Under the pieces are notes generated by a model. The model was not told the origin of the DNA. It was given only the letters and a program-made list of their open reading frames with translations, and did no database searches. From Nymphaea colorata (lineage: Eukaryota; Streptophyta; Magnoliopsida; Nymphaeales; Nymphaeaceae): a stretch of DNA of 64,000 nt. The stretch lies in assembly GCF_008831285.2 (NCBI RefSeq), contig NC_045140.1, positions 18,288,370 through 18,352,369 on the forward strand. The letters are read 5' to 3'. Made by a program: the position numbers and the translations under genes. Of this stretch, positions 11,414 through 23,448 are shown in pieces. The first letter of the stretch is position 1; every line of letters begins with the position of its first letter.

Positions 11414-12771
11414 CAGCCGATTCCCACCTCATCGAACGTCCCTGAAAAGCAAATCTTCATCGCCAACTTCGTGATGCAGTAGAGTTGAGCAAGACAAAAA
11501 GGAAAAGAAGGGTCATTGGCTATATCCACAGTCATAGAAGAGGAAGATTTGAAAGTCTTCATTTGGGGAGAAATAAATTACAAAAAGAGATTTCCTGCTA
11601 AATGCAAGTGCTTTGTGAACTTTTATAAGGAAGAAAAGGGTTAGTGCCCCCCAATAACGTGGGGGCTGCTAGATGATTAGTCTCTATTTCGAATCTTTAG
11701 AATGTCAATTTGAAGCAAAGGAAAAGCCGCCATTAACATACAAGTTGAGCATAGATTTCAGATATGTAATTTCTTTTGTTGTGGGGATCCACTTTGTTTA
11801 AACAATGGGAAAAGGAGGGTCTAATTTGAAATCCACGAACTTCAATATGCAAAATTTACGAATCTGAGAACCATAAACTTTAAGGCCACCATTGAGCTTT
11901 CAAGAAGGAAGAGAGAGCCTAACTCGAAATCCATGGATTTTAAAGATGCAAGATTTGCAAATCAATAGTGTAATCCTTGCATCTTTGAAACGTTGGATTT
12001 CAGATCTTTGTCACAAATCAAGGATTTGAAATCCTTGGATCTAGGATCCTAAAAGCTTAGATCACTTTCGAATTAAGATCAGAGTAATAAAGAACACCCG
12101 TAATGAACGATGAAGCTAAAAGCTAGCTAACTAGAGAGATCGTTTGGTCCTTTCAATCGAAGGAGATCAAATGGCTTTAACATACTACATTGGCTTGGAT
12201 AGGAGATAAGACCTCATCTTCCTGAAAAAAGAAAAACCATGACAAGCTAGCAGTTGGCCACCAGGGCGTTTATTGGAAGAAAGAACTTTTCCTAGGTCTA
12301 CCTTTTAGGAGAGTTTATCTGCAACACTACATCCCCCCATCAAACATGGAAATATTTTTCACGAAAACGATTCTTACTGCAGAAAATAAGTATGGCCTGA
12401 TAGAAAATGTCAACTTCCATAAGCGGAGCCCCACTATGCACGCACCTCTGATTGCTCAGTGGGGTCAATGACTTAATATCATGTTTGTTTCTCAACCAAG
12501 CAAACAAGGAAAAGGCCTATGCGACCTTTGTTCAATCATTAAGCACAAACCATCGGAATATTTTATAAAGACTCCAATGGAAGCTAATAGATCTTCAGAG
12601 GTTCCTCGTGGCTAATTTAAAAAAGAAGTCAACTGTACAACACCAATTAAATTGCCGACCTTGTGCAGAGATCCAAATCTGAGCCTCCCCAATTTGTCCC
12701 ACATCAGATCTGCATCGGAAGTAAGATTTTTGTAAGGTATTATGAGACATCGAAAGTAGATCTTCTATCAT
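11414..12771. other. Spacer without recognised gene
   Basis: AT-rich sequence with small self-complementary runs at 11930-12060 (AAATCCATGGATTT and AAATCAAGGATTTGAAATCC). These are probably transposon debris. No coding region is supported. Confidence 0.4.
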
Positions 12772-13300
12772 GTTAGGAATGTGGCTTTCCCATACTCTCT
12801 CTTAACACACCAATAAAAGAAAAAACAGAAAAAGAGAAAGGAAAAAAAAAAACACAACGTTTTATGTGGTTCAAAGGTGGAGTTCTCCTATGTTTACAGT
12901 CACCGCACAAAAGTTTCTTCAATGTCACAGGCCCTTTTAGTTGCAGTTTAACTCTACCCGAATTCAACCTACAAAATCTAACCCTCTTCGTTGTAGTTTG
13001 TTGGACCGTTTAGCCCACCTCTAAAAGAAATCCTGATTGCAGTTCGTTTAGCTCGCCTCTAAAAAAAATCCTGATTGCAGTTCGTTAGACCGACTTGCCT
13101 CAGACATGACTCCGCCCTTGCACACTCTCACATATCCTAGCACGACAAAGGTCGCTCTCGCCGGAAAATGGATCTCCGTCGTTTTGTGGATATGATACGA
13201 GCAAGCATGGTCATTTTTCACGACGAAAAACTTTTTGCCAGTGTCAGATCGTGTTAAAGGGTTGCAGGATGCCAAACAAGGAGCGCTAAAATAAGAAAAC
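12772..13300. repeat. Possible solo-LTR-like fossil
   Basis: It begins TGTTAGGAATGTGG and contains ACGTTTTATGTGGTTCAAAGG, wording common in plant LTRs of the form (A)ACGTGGTTC. No partner LTR, primer-binding site or coding region is adjacent. It contains the 38-bp tandem repeat at 13008-13083. The assignment is weak. Confidence 0.22.
13008..13083. repeat. 38-bp tandem duplication
   Basis: Two adjacent 38-bp copies (GTTTAGCYCRCCTCTAAAA...TTGCAGTTC) differ at about three positions. A further partial copy begins at 13084. Confidence 0.8.
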
Positions 13301-13390
13301 TCAAGACAGATCTGCCAAACACGTCACGTGGGATACTTGGCATATGCTGGGACCTGCTTTACTTTCTTCCTAAAATATGCCTTTCAGATT

Positions 13391-13394
<4 letters not shown>

Positions 13395-13432
<38 letters not shown>
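13395..13432. repeat. (CT)n microsatellite
   Basis: An uninterrupted CT dinucleotide run of about 38 bp. Confidence 0.95.
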
Positions 13433-13435
<3 letters not shown>

Positions 13436-16400
13436 TTCTTGGCCCAAGGAGGGAAACAAAAAGTTCAACTCAACTTTGCCACGAATTTCATGAAATAGAT
13501 ACATCGTTTTCGCTTTGGCATGGGGGGTACCTGCAAGTATCAGCCAAAGGCAGCCTTCCCTTCGTATTTTAATCAATTACTTTACTTATATTTCGTAGGA
13601 AGAATACGATACAGTACTAACATCCTATTTTAAACGAGATGTTTGAGACGGATGATGGTCCATCTAATATTCTTACCAAATGCATCTTAGTGTCCTACAA
13701 AAATTACGATGTTAGAGCACGTAGAATTGCAAGATGGTTAGAACTTCGATGTCAAGTAGAGGAAAGAAATTTGGTTTATTTTTAGGACAATTGGACATAT
13801 TGGACGTCAGATCCATAATGAATCCAGAACAGCCAAAAGAAGAAGCTCTAAAATTCACAACCGAACCATGTGCAGCCCTGCTTTTTCATTAAAGACCAGA
13901 TAACGTAGGCACGTAGTTACTTTGTATTGGATTTTTGCTCTTTTTTTAGCTGGCACTTCTGGCCTTGGATTTTCAGTGTGGGTACTGAATTCCCTGTCCC
14001 CAAACAATATCAGACTAGAAAGCATCTGATGATTTCCAAGATCATTTGGGTGAAAGTGGTAAGAGTTGAAGTAATTGCTTAGATCAACCAAGATGCATCT
14101 TTTTTAATAAGATCATACATCTTTCTGCACCCACTTATGTCTCTGAATCAAGTAGTTAGGCCTTAAACACAGTAATGTCGATCAAGATAAGATATCCATT
14201 GCATTTGGTTGAACAACCCTAAATAAAATTCGCCTACTGCTAATCAACCTCAGTTTTATCTGCTGGATTTGGTTGATCATCAGCCCGAAATTCTGAGTAT
14301 GGTGTCAAGTAAACCGAAGCAATTGATGTTTACATGATCTTATTAGACCTAATTATGAAGCTGAACGCAGAGTGCGTAGACCCATACAATTGAAGTTCGA
14401 GATCAAAGATCTTATTATAACTAAGCTTACGCATCAACCACCCACTTGATAATATATGGGGATCTGCCAAACGCCTCCACTTTGCTTGTTGATTTAGGAA
14501 AAAGAACTTTCAGAGATTTCAAGCAACAAAACTTTACCAAACTAGCCAGCAAGATCTCCCTACGTCCACTTGATTAGTTAGGCGACTTGACTTAGAGAAC
14601 CATCAAAATTAAGAAGTAGCAAAGCGTTTAACACCGACCGAACTGGCAATGATAAAAAAACAAGCTAACTTTTCAAAGCGCACTTAAAAAAATTGGCAAT
14701 TATAAAAAACGAGCTAACTTTTTTCATATTGTTAAGAAGTATGTCTCGGTTGCAGTGAACCAAAAAGATTTATTTTTGAAAATTTAATTGTTAATAAGAT
14801 TATTTTTGAAAATTTATTTGTTAAAAAAAAATGCATTTACCCTCTAAGATTATCTATCCCCCTTCACCCCTTACTGCCAGGGTTAAAGTTGTTTCAAGAT
14901 TTGGGTAGGGTTAAAGTTGTTTCAAGATTTGGGTAAGGAGTAATACAACTGGAGCATCATGCATTTATCAATACAGTCTAAAAGAGTAGTGCCTATAGGA
15001 ATAAAACTAACAACCAGACTTTTCGTTGGCCCATCAATTTAATCAGTCATATTAACTTGGTGGCAAACTTGTGGAATAAAGAAACGCACTATCTTAGCGA
15101 TGGATTTAACTATCACACATTAACATTAGCAACAGGCTTCATAATAACCTAACAAACTTTTACCAACAGTTCCAACTGTCGCCTAATATAATTTGGCAAC
15201 GGATTTGGTCGTTATTAACATTAGCAGATGAATTTTACCATAACCTTTGCATAATGAATTACGAACAAGTATAACTGTGACAAAAAAAACATAATTAGGT
15301 GTAACAACCATGGCTAAAAATATGTAGAATATTTGGTCGTCATGTAATAAATATATTAAGCAAAGTTTAGAAAAGAGAGAATAATTTTAAAAATCATAAT
15401 TCTTATTAACATGAAAACATTGTTACATAATGTCAAATCACATGTCTTAAAAACTAGCTCATTGGTGGGCCTTCGAATCCAGCTATTGTGGTAGGCGCTA
15501 CACTCTAGTTGACAGATATAACCATAAGATCACCCAAGTTTCAAAGCAGTCCTGGAACCCAAAGACAAGATGCAGGGGCGGTTTTGACCTCATGTGGAAT
15601 CACCATATTGTGTATGGAAAGAAATTGGCATGAACGGTGTCATTAAGGTACAACATTGAGGTACAAAGGACAAGCCTGTACATCCTGGCCACCTTCTGTT
15701 CTCTTGCTCTCAACAACAGTTTCCTTCTTTTCATTGGTCGTCGCAGTCATTATATTGTGAAAATCCTGCGTCTTCCCGAGCAATATATTGAGCTGCCTTC
15801 TATGTCAGCACAAGCATAAATTTTCATGTATCAGGAGAACAACTATCTAATTAGTTAAGCAGTACACACCTGTGAGTCAAGGACTCAAGGTGACATGGAT
15901 ATGGCAACCATTTGGCCTCCCAATCTGATCTCCTAGGTCAAGAAGTCAGGCCCCAATCTAAAAGTCTCTCAACTTTTTTAGAGTACCTGTAAGAACACCT
16001 TGTTTGTTGTGCTAATAAGGCAACTACAGAGAACTTGATGACTCTGCTGTAATAAGATGGACAATTGCAGAAAATAGTAGTAACATCTAAAAAGAAAAGC
16101 AACGAGCCATACAAACAATGAACATAAAGTATGAGACCGAGAAACTTGGAAAGCATAGCAAGTTCGTATGTATACAACTCAATCCACACAAATAAAACAA
16201 CTAAAAAATTTCATAAGAAACTCACTCAAGTCTCTGGCCCCAATCTCCTCAGCATGTAGGTGAAGACAATCAAATTGATTAGCAGCCACGAGTAGCACTT
16301 CTTAAAAAACAGCACTCCTGTTCTTCAAAAATATGTGACGCCAAATTTCTATACACATTTAGTGCAAGGAACATGGCGCATGTTAGGTCCAGATTTCACT

Positions 16401-17944
16401 ATGGGGAGCTCTTTAAGGCACCTTGTTTTCATCGGTTCTAAAAGTTTAGCAAATAAGAGTGAAGAACTTCAGTAAAACCAACATTAGCAAGGCGTCTCTC
16501 TATGTCATACATTACTGATCTTCAGCATGCGTTATTGTAGAAGTTGGGCATAATGGCACGGAGATGATGATTTATAGTATTCAGCGAAGTCCATTTGAAT
16601 ATGAACTTCAGCAGCACTTGAGGTATGCAACCTCTAGCATCCACGTCGCCAGATTGTTTCCATCTTTTATTTTTGATATACCACGAATCTCCTGTAGAAG
16701 TTGATAGCCTATGCCTCAACGTATAACAACCTTCAAGCAATGAAAAACCTAAATTTGTGGTGTTTAAAATAGAATTGCAGTCTACATTATTTTAGAGAGA
16801 TAAGGTGGCAAGCAACCCCTCAAATCGTAAAAGGTGTCATCATCATGGGCGTCCCCTGCGACATTCTTGAATTTCAACACTATTTAGGTTTCATTGGATC
16901 TAACTTCTAAGGATGCCTGGACCTATTTGGGGGTCTCTTCACCGAGAGAAACAGAATGTAGCAACTAGCAATCAATTTCGTAATATATCAGTCTTCACAC
17001 AATTCTTACCACAAAATGTATAGGTTTTTCATACTCGTTTCAATTGAATTAGCATTTGTAAAACAAATGCTGCAACGTGGCCATTGTCCTCTGTTCTTGG
17101 CTAAGCATTTTAGATGTAAACCAACACTCCCATAGCAAGAATTTGGGTAACCAGAAATTCTGATTTCACCTTCAATATATCCTCCTGTTTTCCTGCTAGC
17201 AATCCATCGACGTTGTCATCCATCTAGTGTAGCAAAGACTCCAGACCCGAATGCCCCATCTTCTCCTTTTAGCAATTGCGATATGTTTCCTACTATGTCC
17301 TGCTCTTTCGTTTCTTGCATGAAGGAATCAGTCCCCATTGGTACATGGAACAAAGTTAAAGTTATTGCAGACAAAAAGGAAAACTATATATAGGATAGCA
17401 GTAAGTATTATCTATGGCGCCATGGATCTCCAACGGTGAACGGTGCGACAGATGAAAAACTGAAGCTGTGATTGAACCTACTTGAACGCTAAGATAGATG
17501 TTTTGCACATTTCGATAGCCAGTTACAAAAGTTTGTTTATGTGCATCGACTCCACTTAAGGCTGCCTGCCTTATACTTCAACCGCCCTTAACCTTGGTGA
17601 TGCATAAAATAACGAAGTCATCGACTAGCCATCATCTCCCCAAGTGGCAGCCTACTTGCGTTGAATAACCCATGTTCACCAATTTGTACATCTTATAAGC
17701 ATTCACAAATTTCAATGTCAAAAACTATTGTTGGCTGTACCCATCATACTGGTCGTCGATTGCTTTGCCGACTGTCGGAGCTCTGTTTCGACGCATTGCT
17801 CACTGTCGGAGCTTCATTTTCTACACCATGTCCGAGCTCCTTCAATCACCAATGGATGATCCACCGCGTTGATTTTTTTTATCTTCCTCAGCCACTGACA
17901 CTGCAAAGGGAAGTTTCAGTTGTAGGGTTTTTGGTGAACAGATC
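13433..17944. other. Spacer without recognised gene, with short tandem repeats
   Basis: AT-rich. It contains an imperfect tandem of about 52 bp at 14643-14724 built on ATAAAAAACRAGCTAACTTT, the exact 28-bp duplication at 14880-14935, and A/T-rich repeats at 14765-14830. Short ORFs at 15637-15819 (+), 16522-16740 (-) and 17661-17954 (+) match nothing I recognise, and I do not call them genes. Confidence 0.45.
14880..14935. repeat. Exact 28-bp tandem duplication
   Basis: Two identical adjacent copies of a 28-bp unit beginning GGGTTAAAGTTGTTTC and ending GATTTGGGTA. The identity suggests a recent slippage or duplication event. Confidence 0.9.
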
Positions 17945-17949
17945 AAAAG
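17945..17949. repeat. Target-site duplication, left copy (AAAAG)
   Basis: The five bases AAAAG abut the left LTR and are repeated exactly at 23722-23726 next to the right LTR. This defines a clean insertion. Confidence 0.9.
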
Positions 17950-18222
17950 TGTGAAGGCATCGTGAGAAGAGAGAAAAAGAAACGAGGAAGAAGAATGGGC
18001 CAAAAAAGAGATATCTCATTTTACATATGATGAGGTATTTATACAACTTTACAGGCATATACAGATCCCACAAATTTTGGGATTGAGAAATCACAATCTT
18101 ATGATAGAGGGAAAGAATATAATTTCTTTCCTGAAATTTCTCTTTCTGATTCTTCTCTTTGATGTATAGGAAAGATTTTTCCTGATTCCTGAAAATCAAC
18201 AAACTGATTTTCCTCTCCAATA
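17950..18222 (-). repeat. Copia 3' LTR (left copy)
   Basis: 273 bp, paired with the copy at 23449-23721 and differing at two positions. It ends in the expected TA/CA-type termini and directly abuts the polypurine tract at 18223-18234. Confidence 0.95.
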
Positions 18223-18234
18223 CTCCCCCTCAAG
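18223..18234 (-). other. Polypurine tract of the Copia element
   Basis: The minus strand reads CTTGAGGGGGAG immediately upstream of the 3' LTR, the expected plus-strand primer position. Confidence 0.85.
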
Positions 18235-18299
18235 TTGGTGTGTGCAAATCTGAAACACCCAACTTGATTCTTAAAGTTTGAAAACTATCTTTTCCCAAT

Positions 18300-19700
18300 G
18301 GTTTAGTGAAAATATTAGCTAGTTGCATACATGATGATACATGATGAGCCCGAATTATTCCTTGCTGAATTTTTTCTCTTACAAAGTGACAATTTAGCTC
18401 TATGTGTTTCGTTCTTTCATGAAAAACTGGATTTGCTGAAATATGCAGAGCAGCTTGATTGTCGCAATATAAATTGACTGGTTTATCATGACTCCATCCC
18501 AAGTCATTCAATAAGGCTTTTAACCAAACAACTTCACAAGTTGTCAAAGCCATTGCCTGGTATTCTGCTTCAGCAGACGATCTGGCAATAGTAGACTGCT
18601 TCTTTGATTTCCAAGAGATAGGACTATTCCCCAAGAACACAATATATCCACGAACTGATTTACGAGTGGTAGGACAACTAGCCCAATCTGAGTCACAATA
18701 GGCCCTCAATTGTTTTGCACTTGATGAGGATAAAAGTATTCCGTTTGCTTGTTTTGCACTCTAAGTGCCGCTTCATAATGTGTAGTTTGTGGCGATTGCA
18801 TGAACTGACTGAGAACTTGGACTGAATACATTATATCTGGACGAGTAATGGTTAAATAGATCAAACGTCCAACTAACCTCCTGTATTTAGCTGGATCTTT
18901 CAGTGGAATACCATCATTGGGAGTTAATCGCAATTTTTGCTCCATTGGGAATTCTATAGGCTTGGCTCCTATCAAACCTGCATCATTCAAAATATCCACA
19001 ATATATTTTCTTTGACTTATAAATATTCTCGATGGCGCTCTTGCAACTTCTATGCCAAGAAAATACTTAAATATTTCCAAGTCCTTAATGTGAAATTTCG
19101 AATGTAAATATTGCTTAACTGAAGCAATTCCTGGTTCATCATTTCCTGCAATGATAAGATCATTAACATAGACAAGAATAACAATAAATTGTTTGTCATG
19201 TTTCCGAGTAAAGAGAGTATTGTCAGCTGATGATTGAATGAAACCAGCGCCTTTGAGTGCAGATAACAGCTTGTGAAACCAGTTACATGGCGCTTGCTTG
19301 AGTCCATACAGAGACTTATGAAGGCGACACTCTTTATTACTAGAATACTCCCCCTCACGCAGAAGGCCTGGAGGAATGGTCATGTATATTTCCTCATGTA
19401 ATTCTCCATGTATAAATGCATTACTCACATCCATTTGATATAAGTGCCATCCTTGAATAGAAGCAAGAGCAAGAAGTGTGCGCATGGTTGTTAACTTTGC
19501 AACCGGAGCAAATGTCTCATGATAATCAAGTCCCTCTAGTTTAGTGTATCCTTTAGCAACAAGTCTGGCTTTGTAGCGTTCAATACTTCCATCTGATCGT
19601 CGTTTTATCTTATAAACCCAACGACAACCAATAGGTTTTTTGTGTGGAGGCAAAGTAGTAATAGACCATGTACTGTTTTGTTCAAGAGCCTGAATCTCAT
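18300..19700 (-). pseudogene. Copia pol part: reverse transcriptase and RNase H (approximate span)
   Basis: Fossil coding part. The RVT_2-type reverse transcriptase is recognised by GCRWVYKIKRRSDGSIERYK, YHETFAPVAK and QMDVSNAFIHGEL. RNase H is recognised by AYCDSDWASCPTTRKSVRGY and SSAEAEYQAMA, followed by the KHIELNCHFVREK tail. Integrase-before-reverse-transcriptase order places it in Copia and not Gypsy. Interrupted. Confidence 0.9.
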
Positions 19701-20199
19701 CAGCCATAGCACTTCACCAATGTTGATATTTAACCGCTTCAGCATACGAGCTAGGTTCAACATCACTCATGATAGAGGTCAAAAATGCATAATGAGATTT
19801 AGAGAATTTGTGAACAGGTAAATAATTGTGTATGGGATAACGTGTACCTGAGGATTGCTTAGTTGAAGTAGATTCCTTAGGCGGTGAACTTATAACCATC
19901 ACATTGGAACACACATAGTCTTGAAGATAGGATGGTGAATGACGAGGACGACTAGATTTCCGTAGAGCAAGTGAATCTGGAGGAGGTGGGTCATTGGACA
20001 TAGCTCGATGATCTAAAACTGGTAGATTTTGGTCATTGTTGATGGAATCGTGAGGTTGAATGGGTGATAACGGAGAGGAATTTGCTGGAACACCATTCTC
20101 ACACGATGACATATATTTCTCTCCAAGGTAATCAGGTTGAGGATGAGGTAAAACAACATTGTTCAGATCATTTGTATGGCATTGTTCGGTTAAAAAAGG

Positions 20200-21600
20200 A
20201 AAATTATCCTAAAAAAAAGATATATCTCTGCTTATAAAAATTTGTTTGGTATCTAAATCATATACCCGATACCCTTTCTGAGTATGAGGATATCCGACAA
20301 AAACACATTTGTGTGCACGTGATGAAAACTTATGCATGGGGTTCAAATTTTTGGCATAACACAAGCATCCAAAAACACGCAAATCCTCATAATTGGGCTT
20401 TTTATGAAAGAGAAGTTCAAACGGGGATTTGTTATTTAAAAGAGTTGACGGCATTCTATTAATTAAAAAGGTTGCTGTCAAAATACATTCACCCCAAAAA
20501 GTTACCGGGAAATTTGCTTGAAACCTAAGTGCTCGCGCTATCTCTAGTAGATGACGATGTTTCCTCTCAACACGTCCATTTTGTTGAGGAGTTCCAACAC
20601 ATGAGGTTTGATGTTCTATGCCATGCTCATGAAAATATGCTTGCATATTATGAGCTGTAAATTCAGCACCATTATCACTCCGAACACATTTCACATGAGT
20701 ATTGAATTGAGTAAACACCATGGCACAAAAACGAGTTAAACAGGAAAATGTTTCAGATTTGAACCTCATCAAGAAAACTCAAGTAGATCGTGTAAAATCA
20801 TCTACGATGGTAAGAAAGTAATGTGCACCTGTGTGAGATGACGTAGCATATCCTCCCCAAATATCACAATGAATCAAGCCAAACGGATCACTTGCTCTAC
20901 TAGTACTAGTTGGAAAAGGTAAACTAGTGAATTTAGCTTTAAGACATGCATCACAAGGAGAATCATGCTTGGAAATAGAAATGTTTTCATTCAATAAAAA
21001 AAGCTTATCAAATGAAGGATGTCCAAGTCTCATATGCCATATATGAGCTGTCTTATTACTAGGAGAAGCAAACAAAGCATGAGAAGTAGTTGGAAGAAGA
21101 AGATGGTAAAGTCCACCGCTCAAGTTACCCACTCCAATCAGCTTCCTCGACAAAGGGTCCTGAAAAGCACAACAGGTTGGAAGAAAAACAGCAATACAAT
21201 TAGTGGACTTGGTGAACTTTGGAACTGATAATAAATTGTATTTAAAATCAAGAATATATAGGACATCAGTAAGCTGAATATTGGCTGAAAGGTAAACTGT
21301 TCCAATAGTAGAAACTAGTGTTTGATGTCCATTGGGTAGGTTAATGACACGCTGTTTCGGTAGAATTTTGATATTATTAAGCAAATGTAGATGAGGGGTC
21401 ATATGGTCGGAGGCTCCGGTGTCAATAATCCAAGGAAAATGAGTTGAGAATGATTGTTTACCTGCTAGATTAGCAGTAGCCGGTGAAGTATCAACATTTA
21501 ACCAAGATGCCAATTGACTGACTTGTTCTTCGGTAAGTTGTGATAAAACAACACTGACTTTTACATTGTTTGCCGATGTTTCTCCCTGTTGCGCCTTTTC
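20200..21600 (-). pseudogene. Copia pol part: protease and integrase (approximate span)
   Basis: Fossil coding part. The aspartic protease motif is WIIDTGASDHMT. The GAG-pre-integrase HHCC region is seen as HIWHMRLGHPSFDKL with a downstream CDACLKAK. The integrase core shows DDFTRS, RSDNGAEF and TPQQNGRVERKHRHLLE. Interrupted. Confidence 0.9.
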
Positions 21601-21699
21601 AATTTTAGATGAATCACCAGTTGAACCTGCAGCCTTAGGATGATTTGGAGGATAACCATGAAGCACATAACATCGAGATTTTATATGTCAAAGCATTCC

Positions 21700-22500
21700 A
21701 CAATGATCACATTTTGGTCGAGGACGGTTGCGAGTAGCATTAGGTGTCATTGCCATATTCTTTTTGGTATATGATGTAGGAGAAGACCTGGCTGCAAGGG
21801 CTATGTTATTGGATCCAGACAGTTTTGGTGTGAGAAGACGTTGAGTCTCTTCTTGAAGCAGCATAGCATAGACCCTATTAATGTTGGGTAGAGGATCGAT
21901 AGCAAGAATCTGACTACGAAGATTGCTAAAACTTTCATTCAACCCCATTAAAAACTGATAAACTTTTTCCTGATCTTGGCATGAATGAAACTCTTTGAAT
22001 GCACCACAAGTACATGCAGACACAGTCGAATAAGAACCGAGTTCATCCCAAAAAGTTTTGAGTGTAGTAAAGTAGACAGCCAATGAATTTTGTTCTTGAC
22101 GTAAATCAGATATCATCATCTTCAATTGATAGATACGAGTAGCATTACCTTGAGAGAAACGTTCTTGCAGATCAATCCAAACTTCGTGAGCTTCACTGGC
22201 ATAGATGACGCTATTTGCTATCTCCTTCGATAATGAATTGAGAATCCATGATAGAACCAAATCATTACAGCGAACCCATGCCATATAGTCTGAACTAGTG
22301 GTGGTTGGTTTCGGAATAGAACCATCAACAAATCCGAACTTGTTCTTGGCACTAAGGGCCATCTTCATTGCTCGTCGCCATGTGGAATAGTTGTCGCCAA
22401 CAAGAGGATTTGTCACTAGAATAGCACCAGGATTATCAGAGTGATGCATGATGAAAGGTGATTCATTTTGTTCACCAGTAAACCGATCAACCACAGGAGT
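21700..22500 (-). pseudogene. Copia gag part (approximate span)
   Basis: Fossil coding part. The N-terminal Copia gag block NPLVGDNYSTWRRAMKMAL is present. It is followed by the UBN2-like segment (WILNSLSKEIANSV, YQLKMMISDLRQ) and the start of a zinc-knuckle region (RPKCDHCG). It begins just downstream (minus strand) of the long leader. Confidence 0.85.
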
Positions 22501-22536
22501 TGTTGCCATAGTAAAAAAAATATTGAATGTGCCCAA

Positions 22537-23436
22537 AAATTAGTATAGTGCGCGAAGCTTCAGATCCAAACCCGAATCCGATTAGAAGAAGGATCCATGG
22601 CACAATGATAGCGCGTCTGACTCCAGATCAAAAGGGAGCAGTCGAGCGCCTCGGCGTTGGTCCTTTCGCTTACCTTCCTCCCCGTGAAGAGTACCGACTC
22701 CACGTTACACTGCTTGAGGACGACGGTGGGGAAGGCCCTGCCGCCCTGGAGCAATCCGGGAACGAACCAAAGAGGAACTCGCCGGTTTGCAATGATAAAA
22801 ATGCACACTTACGGGTTGTGACCTTTGATTTCAAGAGTCTACGAGCCGGTCAGTGAGCTAGACGGACGGTCTCCCTCTCAACCAGCAGATTTGGGCGCTC
22901 GAGAGGGCGAATGAATGCGGAGCTTCGAGCGAGCGGATGACGCTCGAGTAGGAAGGACGCTCGAGCAGGAGGCTCGAGCGGCAAGCAGGAGCAGACGGGA
23001 AGCGGGAGCTTCGTGCCCGGCGCTCGAGTTCGAGCGGAGAATCTTCGAGCGAAGCAGACGGGAAGCGAGGGCTTCGTGCAGGAGCCGGGCAGAGCATGTC
23101 GCTTGGGCGAGCGCTTGGAGAGTAAGACGCGAGCAAAAGGGCGCTCGGGCGGAAGCGAGCGATGGAGCGAGCGATGCAGAAGCGGACGATGCAGGACGCT
23201 CGGGAAAACGGCTGGAATGGCTTCGCAGAGGAGGCAGAGGAAACGGACAGAACCCTCGGACGAACGATTGGAATGAACCCGCAGAGGAGGCAGAGGCAGA
23301 ACTCGAGAGGACAGGCGATAACAGAGCCTTCGAGCGAGCGGAAGAGGAGCAGTCCAGTCAGTGAGGCCCTTTCTTCAGACGGTGATTCCCTTTCTAAGAA
23401 TGACAACAGGGTAAGCGATCTCTTTTCTTCTTTCAC
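22537..23436 (-). other. Long GC-rich leader of the Copia element
   Basis: About 900 bp lies between the primer-binding site and gag. 22880-23350 is far more GC-rich than anything else in the window and carries at least six CTCGAG words plus many CGAGCG words. Both strands stay open for long stretches simply because stop codons are rare in such sequence. 22591-22635 resembles the 5' part of a tRNA-Trp gene on the opposite strand. Origin unknown; captured host DNA is possible. Confidence 0.7.
22591..22635 (+). ncRNA. tRNA-Trp(CCA)-like 5' fragment inside the Copia leader
   Basis: The plus strand reads GGATCCATGGCACAATGATA and then GCGCGTCTGACTCCAGATCA. This matches, apart from about four G-to-A differences, the acceptor 5' strand, D-arm and anticodon arm of plant tRNA-Trp(CCA) as I remember it. 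The anticodon loop CTCCAGA is intact. The variable loop, T-arm and 3' acceptor strand do not follow, so this is a fragment and not a functional gene. It lies antisense to the element. Confidence 0.7.
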
Positions 23437-23448
23437 GCTCTGATACCA
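23437..23448 (-). other. Primer-binding site of the Copia element
   Basis: The minus strand reads TGGTATCAGAGC directly after the 5' LTR, complementary to the 3' end of initiator tRNA-Met, as usual for plant Copia elements. Confidence 0.92.

Noticed and set aside
15470-15560. Possible tRNA-like sequence (CCTTCGAATCCAGC)
   Set aside because: A T-arm-like word only; no matching acceptor, D-arm or anticodon arm around it.
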